This document shows positions 1-7,578 of a stretch of DNA of 19,176 bases, in pieces. The notes below the pieces were generated by a model. The model was not told the DNA's origin, did no database searches, and was given only the letters and a program-made list of their open reading frames with translations. This DNA is from Planctomycetota bacterium (lineage in GTDB: Bacteria; Planctomycetota; UBA1135; GCA-002686595): assembly GCA_013140785.1 (NCBI GenBank), contig JABFRZ010000361.1, positions 1-19,176 on the forward strand, written 5' to 3'. How positions within the stretch are numbered: position 1 is the first letter of the stretch; each line of letters begins with the position of its first letter. A program made the position numbers and the translations under genes.

Positions 1-21
1 ATCCGTCGCCGCCCGCTCTGC

Positions 22-1164
22 TCAGGGGTGCGACTGCATCCAGCTCACGAAGCGCGCCGCCACCTCGGCCGGCGTTTCTTCCGGGCGAGGCAGCTTGCGG
101 CTGGCGCGCGGCTCGGTGCGCACGTGCAGGAAGACGGGGCCGGCGCGCGCGGTGCGCACGGCCTGCGTGAGCTCGGCCGTGTCCGCGATCCGGCGCACGT
201 CGGGATAGCCGCACGCCAGCGCGACCCCGGCGAGATCGACGGCCGGCGCCACCGTCGCCTGCGCGCCGGTCGAGTCGTGTACGCCGTTGTCGAGCAGCAC
301 GTGAACGAGGTTCGTCGGGCGCTCTTGCCCGATGATCGCGGTGGCCCCGAGGTGCATCAACGCCGCCCCGTCGCCGTCGAGCACGACCACGCGGCGCGCG
401 GGCTGGACGAGCGCGAGCCCGAGCGCCAGGCTCGACGCGCAGCCCATCGAGCCCACCAGGTAGAGCTGGTTCGGACGATCGCCGAGAGCGTACAACGCGC
501 GACCGGTGAAGCCGGTGGTCGCGATGACCACGTCGGAGCCCGAGAGGCTGTACACCACCGCGCCGAGGGCCTCGTCGGGCGCCAGGCGCACGCGCCCGAA
601 TTCGCCGCACACGCGGCCGGAGAGGGCGCGCTCGGGGGTGCGATGCCTCCCCGTCGCCGCGGCCTCGATCGCGCCCTTCTGCAGCACGAGAGCGTAGGGC
701 AGACGCTGCTCGCGCATGTGCGTCGTGGCGCGCGCGAGCGCCGCCTCGAGCGCGACCGGATCGTCGGGGAAGAGCTCCCAGGGAATCTTCATCAGCTCGA
801 GCAGGCGCGGCGTGATCTCCCCCATGACTTCGTGCTGCGGCTCGTCGTGCTCGCCACCCGGCTCGCCGCGCCAGGTCGTGATCACGAGCACCGGCTGGCG
901 GAAGGGAAAGGTGAGCGAGGTCAGCGGATTGACCGCGTTGCCGAGGCCCGAGTTCTGGAACAGGACCACGGACGGCTTGCCGCCGAGGCGCGCGCCGACC
1001 GCGATGGCCACGGCCTCGCCCTCGTTGGCCGCGCCCACGTAGCGGATGTCGGCCGAGTCGATGACCGTGTCGATCAACGGCGTCAGGTAGGAGCACGGCA
1101 CGCCGGTGAAGAGCTGGAACCCGGCGCGCCGGAAGAGCTGCACGACCTCGTTGGCTCGGATCAT
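22..1164 (-). CDS. Phosphonopyruvate decarboxylase (ThDP-dependent)
   Basis: This 380-residue protein is predicted to decarboxylate 3-phosphonopyruvate to phosphonoacetaldehyde. That step makes phosphonate synthesis irreversible after PEP mutase. The N-terminal pyrimidine-binding half shows GVPCSYLTPLID (21-32), the glutamate pair NEGEA (about 47-51) and FQNSGLGNAVNPLTSL (about 69-84), all typical of the phosphonopyruvate/sulfopyruvate decarboxylase family. The C-terminal half carries the ThDP motif GDG at 264-266, ending in LLDNGVHDSTG (about 290-300). The start ATG at 1164 begins at the conserved MIRANEVVQLFR; an upstream in-frame extension is arginine-rich noise. It is the last gene of the minus-strand pst-aroA-gpmI run visible here, 46 nt after gpmI. 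No strong ribosome binding site is seen. Sulfopyruvate decarboxylase is the main alternative; the phosphate-related neighbours favour the phosphonate role. Confidence 0.88.
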   Translation of the reverse strand: MIRANEVVQLFRRAGFQLFTGVPCSYLTPLIDTVIDSADIRYVGAANEGEAVAIAVGARLGGKPSVVLFQNSGLGNAVNPLTSLTFPFRQPVLVITTWRGEPGGEHDEPQHEVMGEITPRLLELMKIPWELFPDDPVALEAALARATTHMREQRLPYALVLQKGAIEAAATGRHRTPERALSGRVCGEFGRVRLAPDEALGAVVYSLSGSDVVIATTGFTGRALYALGDRPNQLYLVGSMGCASSLALGLALVQPARRVVVLDGDGAALMHLGATAIIGQERPTNLVHVLLDNGVHDSTGAQATVAPAVDLAGVALACGYPDVRRIADTAELTQAVRTARAGPVFLHVRTEPRASRKLPRPEETPAEVAARFVSWMQSHP

Positions 1165-1210
1165 CACTCGTGAGCCTAGAGCCCGGCGTCTCCCCGCTCC
1201 ATCACTCCGC

Positions 1211-2686
1211 TCAACCGAAGCACGCGAGGCCCGGCTCCATCCAGGCCGGCCGCGCGAGGCCGAGCGCATCCAAGTAGGTCGCCGCCACGTTGGCGAGCGA
1301 GCCCGTGCGCGCCGTCCAGCGCGCCGTGAGGCCGGGCGCGGGCGCGAAGAAGAACGGCACCGGGCTGTGCGAATGCGAGCCGAACGGACCGCCATCCGCG
1401 CCGATCAGAGTGTCGGCGTTGCCGTGGTCGCTGGTGACGAAGAGCGTCCAGCCGTGCCGCTCGGCCGCCGCGGCGATGCGCGCATAGCAGGCGTCGATCT
1501 CGGCCGCGGCACGCCGGGCGAGCCCGACGTCGCCCAGGTGCCCGACCTGGTCGAGGTTGGCGAGGTTCGCGATCACCGCGTGCTGGGCCGGGTCGGCCAG
1601 GGCCGCGACGATCTCGGCGGTGACGGCCGCCGCGGACATCTCGGGCCGCGCGGGGATCTCGGCCTCCGGGATCGAGTCGAGGCAAATGCCGCGGCCCTCG
1701 GCGCCCGCGTCGAAGCCGTTCAGGAAGAAGGTCACGTGCGGGAACTTGCACTTCTCGGCGATGCGCAGCGAGGCGAGGCCGGCCTGCTTCAGCTCCGAGA
1801 AGAGCCCCTGCTCGAGCGGCGTGGTCGGGAAGAAGACGTGCTGGACTCGGGTGCCTTGCCGAGCTTGACCGCCCAGCTCGACCAGGGCGTAGAGCGGCTG
1901 GGTCTCGGCCAAGAGCGATGCGATCTGGCGCGCGCGGTCGGCGCGGTGGCTGGTGTGGAGCACGGGCTCGCCGTGCTCCAGCGTGCGCCCGCCTGGGAAG
2001 ATGTGCGCGGGGAAGCTCGACTCGCCAGCCGTCTCGAGGTGCCGCGTCAGCGCCTCGGGTTCGAACGTCGGGAGCGGCGTGAAGCCGAGGAGCGCGTCGG
2101 CGCACACGCGCGAGATCGCGAGGTTCCCGCTGCGGTCGCAGAAGGGCTTGCGTCCCTGCACGACGCCGAGACGCACGCCCGGAATGGGCTCGAGCACACG
2201 CTGGAGCTCGGCCAGGAGCCGCGGCGCCGTGCGCGCCGGCGAATCGACTCCGTCCAGCACCGGGTGCACGTGGATCTCGCGCACGCCGGCCTGCGCTGCG
2301 CTCGCCGCCGCGTGCGCAAGCGTGCGCGCCAAACCGTGCACGCCCGCGTCGGACACGAGCCCCACGAGATGCAGCACGCCAGCGTCGCGAATGGAGGCCC
2401 AGGCTGGATCCCGGGCCCAGCTCCCGCTCGCATGAGCCTCGAGCAGCCTGCGCGCGAGCGCGGGCACGACGCGTCCGGCTCCGATCGTCAGGTGCCCGGC
2501 TTCGCTGTTGCCGACCTGGCCGGCCTCGAGCCCGACGGCCTCGCCGGAAGCCTCGAGCACGGCCACGCCGCTGGCCTCGATGCGCGCGAAGAGCGTGGGC
2601 AGCGTCTCGCGCGTGACGGCGTTGCCGTGGGTCTCGGTGCGCCAGCCGGCGCCGTCGAGGACGAGCAAGATCGCGCGCCGCACCAT
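1211..2686 (-). CDS. gpmI: 2,3-bisphosphoglycerate-independent phosphoglycerate mutase homologue (divergent)
   Basis: This 491-residue protein belongs to the alkaline-phosphatase superfamily branch that interconverts 3- and 2-phosphoglycerate. Visible motifs are the metal Asp in LLVLDGAGW (D11), the catalytic serine in GQVGNSEAGH (S61), VSDAGVH (H117), HRADRARQ (R248, R251), HVTFFLNG (about 317-324), ANLDQVGH (D379, H383) and TSDHGN (D420, H421). Length is close to the family norm of about 510. Two sites deviate: the substrate-binding GRDTPP motif reads GVDSPA (146-151), and the C-terminal AHTTNPVP block reads SHSHSPVP (about 437-444). These may indicate altered substrate preference. The start at 2686 gives the canonical N-terminus and has GAGGG-like purines just upstream. 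The gene lies 6 nt past the aroA stop. Mutase activity on phosphoglycerate is inferred; a phosphonate-related substrate is possible. Confidence 0.85.
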   Translation of the reverse strand: MVRRAILLVLDGAGWRTETHGNAVTRETLPTLFARIEASGVAVLEASGEAVGLEAGQVGNSEAGHLTIGAGRVVPALARRLLEAHASGSWARDPAWASIRDAGVLHLVGLVSDAGVHGLARTLAHAAASAAQAGVREIHVHPVLDGVDSPARTAPRLLAELQRVLEPIPGVRLGVVQGRKPFCDRSGNLAISRVCADALLGFTPLPTFEPEALTRHLETAGESSFPAHIFPGGRTLEHGEPVLHTSHRADRARQIASLLAETQPLYALVELGGQARQGTRVQHVFFPTTPLEQGLFSELKQAGLASLRIAEKCKFPHVTFFLNGFDAGAEGRGICLDSIPEAEIPARPEMSAAAVTAEIVAALADPAQHAVIANLANLDQVGHLGDVGLARRAAAEIDACYARIAAAAERHGWTLFVTSDHGNADTLIGADGGPFGSHSHSPVPFFFAPAPGLTARWTARTGSLANVAATYLDALGLARPAWMEPGLACFG

Positions 2687-2692
2687 CGGCCC

Positions 2693-4033
2693 TCAGAAAC
2701 CCCCGTTGTGGTGGCGCGTGAAGCGCGCGAGCTCCTGCCAGAAGCCGGGGAACGATTTGGCCACGCAGTCCGGGTCTTCGATCGTGATGCCTTCGTGGAC
2801 CAGGCCGAGGATGCCGAAGGCCATGGCGACGCGGTGGTCGTCGTAGGTGTGGATTTGAGCGGGCGCGTTGCTCGCCTCGGGCCCCTTTCCGCGCGGCTGG
2901 ATGACGAGAAAGTCCCGTCCTTCCTCGACTTCCACGCCGAGACGCTGGAGCTCGCTCGCAGCCGCGTGGATGCGATCGCATTCCTTCACGCGCAGGTTGG
3001 CGATGTTCGTGATGCGCGTCGTGCCCTGCGCGCGCGCCGCCACGACCGCCAGCGTCAAGACGACGTCGGGCATGGTCTCCATGTCGATGTCGATGCCGCG
3101 CAGCGCGCGCCCGGTGATGCGGAGCGAGCTCTCGCCCAGCTCGACCTCGCAGCCCATGCGCTCGAAGGCGCGCGCGAGGCCCACGTCACCCTGGGCCGAG
3201 CCCGCGCCGATCCCGGGGATCTCGACGGTCGTGCCGGTCACGGCCGCGGCGGCGAGGAAGTAGGACATGCCGCTGGCATCGACCTCGACCGGGATGTGCT
3301 CGACGCTCGGGCGCGCCGGCCGGACCACGATCGCGTCCTCGCGCACGCGCTCGGCCAAGATGCCGCAGGCCTTCATCAGCGCGCGCGTCATCTCGACGTA
3401 GGGGCGCGAGACCTGATGGCCTTCGATCTCTATCGTCACTGGCTCGGGGCCGGGCTGCTGCGCCGCGTAGAGCAGGAGCGAGCTCGTGAATTGCGAGGAG
3501 ACGCCGCCGTGGATGCGCCAGCGATTCGTACTCGGCCGGCCGCCGTGCACGCGCACGGGCAGGCAGCCCTCCTTGGCCAGACATTCGCAACGGATACCGA
3601 GCGCGCGCAGCGCCGCCAAGATGTCGCCCATGGGCCGCTCGCACAGGCGCGGTGTGCCGGTCACGACGGTCGCGCCGCGGGCCGCGGCCGCGAAGGCCAG
3701 CATGAAACGCGCGGGCGTGCCGGCCGCGCCCATGTGGAGCTCCCAGGCGGGCGCGTCGAGCACCTCCCGCTCGCGGCGCACGCGGAAGCCGGTGGGCGTG
3801 GACTCGAGCGCGAGCCCCACGAAGCTGGCCAACGCCACGGCCAGGCGCTGGGTATCGTCGCAGTCGAGCCCGCCGACCACCTCGGTCGTCCCCATCCGCA
3901 GGGCGGCCAAGACGAGCGCGCGGTTGGTGTAGGACTTCGAGCCCGGGATGCGGGCCGAGAAGGGGGCGGGGTTGTGCTTGTGGAGGGTCTCCACGAGGCG
4001 CGCCGCGCTGCCGGTTTTCTTCGTGAGAGTCAT
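2693..4033 (-). CDS. aroA: 3-phosphoshikimate 1-carboxyvinyltransferase (EPSP synthase)
   Basis: This 446-residue enzyme transfers the enolpyruvyl group of PEP to shikimate-3-phosphate, releasing phosphate, in the cytoplasmic chorismate pathway. Motifs in order: IPGSKSYTNRAL (29-40, K33), GAAGTPARF (102-110), CERPMGD (131-137), VSSQF (178-182), SRPYVEMT (209-216), VDASGMSYF (251-259), PDVVLT (322-327, D323), RVKECDR (348-354, K350, E351), YDDHR (397-401) and AKSFP (425-429). All main catalytic residues are present. The PEP-site loop differs from the E. coli form GNAGTAMRP: Asn is Ala103 and Pro is Phe110. The ATG at 4031-4033 shares the sequence ATGA with the pstB stop, implying translational coupling. 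It is unusual for aroA to sit inside a phosphate-transport operon. Confidence 0.95.
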   Translation of the reverse strand: MTLTKKTGSAARLVETLHKHNPAPFSARIPGSKSYTNRALVLAALRMGTTEVVGGLDCDDTQRLAVALASFVGLALESTPTGFRVRREREVLDAPAWELHMGAAGTPARFMLAFAAAARGATVVTGTPRLCERPMGDILAALRALGIRCECLAKEGCLPVRVHGGRPSTNRWRIHGGVSSQFTSSLLLYAAQQPGPEPVTIEIEGHQVSRPYVEMTRALMKACGILAERVREDAIVVRPARPSVEHIPVEVDASGMSYFLAAAAVTGTTVEIPGIGAGSAQGDVGLARAFERMGCEVELGESSLRITGRALRGIDIDMETMPDVVLTLAVVAARAQGTTRITNIANLRVKECDRIHAAASELQRLGVEVEEGRDFLVIQPRGKGPEASNAPAQIHTYDDHRVAMAFGILGLVHEGITIEDPDCVAKSFPGFWQELARFTRHHNGGF

Positions 4034-4908
4034 CGTTCCGTCATCGCTCCAAGGGAGGGTCGGCCGGTCTCGTCTTCTACCAGAGTCAGGCGGCGCGGCA
4101 GGCACTCTTCCGCCTCGCAGTCCTCGAGTTCCTCGTCGAGCTCGTACAGCGCGGCGGCACCGTTCCAGGCGGCCTGCACGAACAGGCGCGTCTCGGGCCG
4201 CGCGGGCAGCTCGAGCACGCGCTCGGGAGGCCCCGATTCCACCACGCGGCAGCCGTCCTGGAACGGCCACAGGAAGTGCACCTCGTCGGCGATGCGGCGC
4301 GTCATGTGCAGGTCGTGCGTGACGACCACCACGAGGCGGTGCTCGGACAGGCGCATGATCAGGCGCTCGAGACGCACGACCGCCAACGGGTCGAGGCCAC
4401 TCGAGGGCTCGTCCATCATGAGCACGTCGGGCTCCAGCGCGACCGTGCGCGCGATGGCCAGGCGCTTGAGCTGGCCGCCCGACAGGCAGTCGGCCGCGCG
4501 CGCGTAGAGCCCTTCCTCGAGCCCGACTTCCTCCAGCGCGAGGCGCGCGCGGCGCTCGATCTCGCTCTTCGCGAGCCGCGTCGTGTGCCGCAGGGCGAAG
4601 GTCACGTTGTCGAGAACCGTGCCGGGGAAGGCCACGGGCCGCTGCGGGATCAGCCCGATCTTCTGGCGCACGGCGACGCGCGAGACGGAACCCGCGCGCA
4701 GATCCACGCCGTTCAGCTCGATCGTGCCCTCGACTTCCAAGTCGGGATCGTCCTCGTCCTCGCGGATCGTGCTGCGCAGCAGCGTGGTCTTGCCGCAGCC
4801 GGAGGGCCCGAGCAGGACGGCTGTGCCGCGTTCGGGCAGCGCGAGCTCGAGCTCGCGCAGGATGACCTGGCCGCAGCCGCGCACGGTGAGCTTGCGATAG
4901 CGGATCAC
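4030..4908 (-). CDS. pstB: Phosphate ABC transporter ATP-binding protein
   Basis: This 292-residue ATPase powers the PstSCAB phosphate importer at the inner face of the membrane. It shows Walker A GPSGCGKT (34-41), Q-loop PQRPVAF (88-94), signature LSGGQ (142-146), Walker B VLMMDEPSSGLD (162-173) and the switch His in VVVTHD (H198). The chosen start is a GTG at 4906-4908 that overlaps the pstA TGA (GTGA) and has AGGAG 8 nt upstream. The usual PstB is about 250 residues long. Here an extra tail of about 50 residues follows the ABC core and includes an acidic stretch (LYELDEELEDCEAEE, about 254-268). Clustering with pstS, pstC and pstA makes phosphate the likely substrate; no phoU is visible in the window. 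Confidence 0.92.
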   Translation of the reverse strand: MIRYRKLTVRGCGQVILRELELALPERGTAVLLGPSGCGKTTLLRSTIREDEDDPDLEVEGTIELNGVDLRAGSVSRVAVRQKIGLIPQRPVAFPGTVLDNVTFALRHTTRLAKSEIERRARLALEEVGLEEGLYARAADCLSGGQLKRLAIARTVALEPDVLMMDEPSSGLDPLAVVRLERLIMRLSEHRLVVVVTHDLHMTRRIADEVHFLWPFQDGCRVVESGPPERVLELPARPETRLFVQAAWNGAAALYELDEELEDCEAEECLPRRLTLVEDETGRPSLGAMTER

Positions 4909-5708
4909 GCCGGTTGCTCCTGGACGCGCAGACGCGCGAGGCCGAGCTGCACCAACGCGCTGACCAAGAGCAGCGCCAGCGCGGCGGCATACGCGCGCGG
5001 CTCGCCGCCCGGCAGGTTGTGCGCGAGGTGGTACACGTGCACGGCCAGGGTCGCGCCCGGATCGAACACGTCCTGTGGCATGCGCGTCGAGATGCCCGAG
5101 GTCAGGACCAAGACGGCGGTCTCGGCCATGGCTCGGCCGACGGCCAGCATGACGCCCGCGACCAGCGCCGGACGCGCCGCGGGGATCACCAGGTTCAGCA
5201 AGGTTCGCCAGCGCGATACGCCGAGCGCCAACGACTGCGCGCGCAGCGCCTGCGGCACGGCCTCGAGCCCGGCCAGGAAGGCGAGCGCCATCAGGGGCGC
5301 CAGCATGAAGGCCAGCGTCGCGGCGCCGGAGAGAATCGAGAACCCGAGGCCGAAGAGCTGCCCGAACAAGCTCCAGCCGATCAGGCCGATCGCTACCGAG
5401 GGCGCGCTCACCAGGATCTCGAACGAGCGTCGCACGAGCGACTTCCACGCCTGCCGATGCACCAGGAGCTCCGAGCAGAGCAGCGCGCCCCCGGCCGCGA
5501 CGGGCAGAGCGAAGAGCGTGGCGAGCAGCACGACCAGCAGCGTGGAGACGAGCACGGGTCCGATGCCGCCCGCGCGTCCCCCCTCCTCTGCGGCCGAGAA
5601 CAGGTATGTGGGCGAGAGCTCGGCCGCGCCGCGCATGACCACGTCGGCCACGAGCAGCGCGAAGAACGCGAGTACCACGAAGGCCGCGCCGAAGCTCGCC
5701 GCTCTCAT
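4905..5708 (-). CDS. pstA: Phosphate ABC transporter permease PstA
   Basis: This 267-residue inner-membrane protein is one half of the phosphate channel. It starts with a hydrophobic segment (about residues 5-24). Further hydrophobic segments follow at about GPVLVSTLLVVLLATLFALP and through the C-terminal half. The cytoplasmic EAA-type loop that docks on PstB is visible as ALGVSRWRTLLNLVIPAARP, followed by GRAMAETA. The ATG at 5706-5708 overlaps the pstC stop as ATGA and has GGAGG 5 nt upstream, which decides this start. A longer in-frame version reaching into pstC is low-complexity and has no membrane segment. PstA and PstC resemble one another; the assignment here rests on gene order and on the alanine-rich IGWSLFGQLFGLGFS region. 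Confidence 0.9.
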   Translation of the reverse strand: MRAASFGAAFVVLAFFALLVADVVMRGAAELSPTYLFSAAEEGGRAGGIGPVLVSTLLVVLLATLFALPVAAGGALLCSELLVHRQAWKSLVRRSFEILVSAPSVAIGLIGWSLFGQLFGLGFSILSGAATLAFMLAPLMALAFLAGLEAVPQALRAQSLALGVSRWRTLLNLVIPAARPALVAGVMLAVGRAMAETAVLVLTSGISTRMPQDVFDPGATLAVHVYHLAHNLPGGEPRAYAAALALLLVSALVQLGLARLRVQEQPA

Positions 5709-6583
5709 GCGCGCCTCCGCGCCGCGAGGCGCATGGCCGCGGCCGAGGTCAGCGCCGCGAGCAGGACGATCGTCAGGGCCACGAGGTGCAGCGCGTGGCC
5801 GTGCGCGCCCTGGGCGTACTCGAACTCCTGCACCAGCGTCGTCGTCAGGGTGCGCACCGGATCCGTGAGCCTGGACGGGAGTCCGGCCACGTTGCCGCAC
5901 ACCATCTCGACCGCCAGGGCCTCGCCGAGTGCGCGCGCGAGGGCCAGCACCGCCGCGCCCATCAGCGCCGGACGGGCCGCGCGCAACGCCAGGCGCGCGA
6001 TGACCTGCTCGCGCGAGAGGCCCAGGCGCGCGCCGTCGAGCAAGAGCCCCGCGGGCAGCTGGCGCAGCCCGGCCAGGGCGAGCAAGGCCAGCGTCGGGGT
6101 CAGCATAGCGGCCAAGACCAGCGCGCCCGATGCCAGGCTCGGCCCGAAACGCGGCACGAACCAGAACGTCCCGAACAGCCCGAAGACGACCGAGGGCACG
6201 CCTCCGAGCACTCCGAGCGCCGCCTCGGCGAAGCGCAAGGGTCCCCCGCGCAGATAGAAGCAGAGGCTGATCGCCGTCCCCAGGCCGAGCGGCAGCGCCA
6301 GCGCCAGACCGCCGAGCGAGACGAGCAAGGAACCCACCACCAGCGGCACGAGACCGAAGACGCCCTCGGTCGGGAACCAGCGCGAGGAGAGGAGTGTCGC
6401 GGCCCCGTCGCCGAGCAGGAAGACGAAGCCCTCCGCGAACAGGAAGACGAGCAGCGCTGGAGCAATCGCGGCGCAGGCCACGCCCAGCACCGCGACGGTC
6501 AACCAGCCGAGGCGAGACTCCTGCCGCCGGGCCGGCGAGCCCGCGGGCACGAGCTCGGGGCCCCGCGCGATGGCCGAGTCCAT
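5705..6583 (-). CDS. pstC: Phosphate ABC transporter permease PstC
   Basis: This 292-residue membrane protein is the second phosphate permease subunit. After a charged N-terminus of about 25 residues, a hydrophobic segment (LTVAVLGVACAAIAPALLVF) is followed by the extended periplasmic loop with SSRWFPTEGVFGLVPLVVGS that is typical of PstC. Then come GVPSVVFGLFG, LTPTLALLALAGLRQLP and the EAA loop with LGLSREQVIARLALRAARPALMG and RALGEALAVEMVCGN. The Trp/Phe-rich loop and the GVPSVV-G-FG pattern distinguish it from PstA. The ATG at 6581-6583 follows the pstS stop after 3 nt, with GGAG about 8 nt upstream inside pstS. The 3' end overlaps pstA by 4 nt. Confidence 0.92.
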   Translation of the reverse strand: MDSAIARGPELVPAGSPARRQESRLGWLTVAVLGVACAAIAPALLVFLFAEGFVFLLGDGAATLLSSRWFPTEGVFGLVPLVVGSLLVSLGGLALALPLGLGTAISLCFYLRGGPLRFAEAALGVLGGVPSVVFGLFGTFWFVPRFGPSLASGALVLAAMLTPTLALLALAGLRQLPAGLLLDGARLGLSREQVIARLALRAARPALMGAAVLALARALGEALAVEMVCGNVAGLPSRLTDPVRTLTTTLVQEFEYAQGAHGHALHLVALTIVLLAALTSAAAMRLAARRRA

Positions 6584-6586
6584 GCT

Positions 6587-7417
6587 CTACTCCGCGATGT
6601 CCGTCGGAGTGAAGCCGAGCTGCGTCAGGATCTCGCGCCCGCGCGCGCTCGCGAGGTGCGCGAGGATGCGCTCACCGGAAGCGTCGGGCGCGCCGGGGAA
6701 CAAGAGGTACAGGTTGCGCCGCAGCGGATAGCTGCCGTCGGCCACGCTGAGCTTGGTCGGCTCGATGCCATCGAGCGCGATCAGCCGGATCGCTTCGCCG
6801 CGTTCCACGGCCGAGAGCGCCTCGCCGATGCTCACGTAGGCAATCGCGTCCGGGTTCCCGGCCACCATGCGCACGCCTTGCGCGTTGTCGCCGATCACGG
6901 CGTCGGCCTGGATCGCGCTGCTCTTCAGCTTGAAATGCTCGAGGAACACCGTCAGCGTGGCGCGCCCCTCGGCCTTGTTCACCACGTGGATCTCGCCTTC
7001 GCCGGCGCCGAGCTCCTTCCAGTCGCCGATCACGCCCGTGTAGATGTCGATGACCTGCTGGTGGTCGAGTCCTGCAATCGGGTTCTCGCGATTCACGATC
7101 AGCGCCACGCCGTCGTAGGCGATCAAACGCGCGTCGAGGCCAGCCTTCTCTTCAGGCTTGAGATCGCGCGAGGCCATGCCGACGTCGCACTGACCGGCTT
7201 GGGCATCCTGGATGCCGCGCGAGCTGCCGCCTGTCTCGACGTCGATGACGAGGCCCGGATCGGCCGCATGCAGGTCCTCGGCCACGAGCTGCAGGATCGG
7301 GGCGATGGTCGAGGAACCCGTCAGCAGGAAGCGCTCGGGGTTCGCCTTGGGCACGATGAAGTAGCCCGCGCCGAGCAGCACGGGCACGGCGACGAGGATG
7401 GCGGCGGACTTTTTCAT
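6587..7417 (-). CDS. pstS: Phosphate-binding periplasmic protein PstS
   Basis: This 276-residue solute-binding protein captures phosphate outside the cytoplasmic membrane and passes it to PstCA. The first 22 residues (MKKSAAILVAVPVLLGAGYF) form an export signal or membrane anchor without a lipobox cysteine. The mature part opens with LLTGSSTIAP (31-40). It also has TGGSSRGI (62-69), the phosphate-binding serine motif of this family, and later VGMASRDLK, ALIVNRENP and VYSIG-like AYVSIGEAL. It is the first gene of the pstSCAB run. The sequence just before the ATG is seven consecutive C residues on the coding strand, with no recognisable Shine-Dalgarno, so initiation may be leaderless or weak. 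The protein is somewhat shorter than the E. coli homologue (about 320 precursor residues). Confidence 0.92.
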   Translation of the reverse strand: MKKSAAILVAVPVLLGAGYFIVPKANPERFLLTGSSTIAPILQLVAEDLHAADPGLVIDVETGGSSRGIQDAQAGQCDVGMASRDLKPEEKAGLDARLIAYDGVALIVNRENPIAGLDHQQVIDIYTGVIGDWKELGAGEGEIHVVNKAEGRATLTVFLEHFKLKSSAIQADAVIGDNAQGVRMVAGNPDAIAYVSIGEALSAVERGEAIRLIALDGIEPTKLSVADGSYPLRRNLYLLFPGAPDASGERILAHLASARGREILTQLGFTPTDIAE

Positions 7418-7578
7418 AGGGGGGGCTCGACAGCGAGCAGTGCCCGAAACTCAATCCCCATGCCGTGGGTTACAGGATGGAAGGACGGCTCTGGCGGGGT
7501 CGCGAGCTCATTCCGATCTGGATACTGGACCAGCGAGAATCAGAACTGGATCGCAGTCAGGCGCGCGGGTGAACGTCG
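7418..7578 (-). promoter_or_regulatory. Intergenic region upstream of pstS (likely pst promoter region)
   Basis: These 161 nt separate pstS from the upstream arsI-like gene and are the only sizeable non-coding space before the operon. A promoter is expected here. I saw no good match to the enterobacterial Pho box (tandem CTGTCAT) and no convincing -35/-10 pair. The region is slightly less GC-rich than its neighbours. Read-through from the arsI-like gene cannot be excluded. Confidence 0.35.

Noticed and set aside
28..1173. Plus-strand open frame opposite the phosphonopyruvate decarboxylase gene
   Set aside because: It mirrors the minus-strand gene almost exactly and has shadow-type composition without motifs.
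1165..1395. N-terminal extension of the phosphonopyruvate decarboxylase
   Set aside because: The extra 77 residues are Arg-rich, overlap the gpmI 3' end and precede a canonical family N-terminus.
1106..4507. Plus-strand open frame of 1133 codons opposite gpmI, aroA and pstB
   Set aside because: Its product is Arg/His/Asp-rich low-complexity sequence with no domain, while the minus strand encodes clear enzymes with full motif sets. It is a GC-bias shadow.
4034..4990. N-terminal extension of the aroA frame through pstB
   Set aside because: The sequence is out-of-frame pstB and not a fusion; aroA begins at the coupled ATGA.
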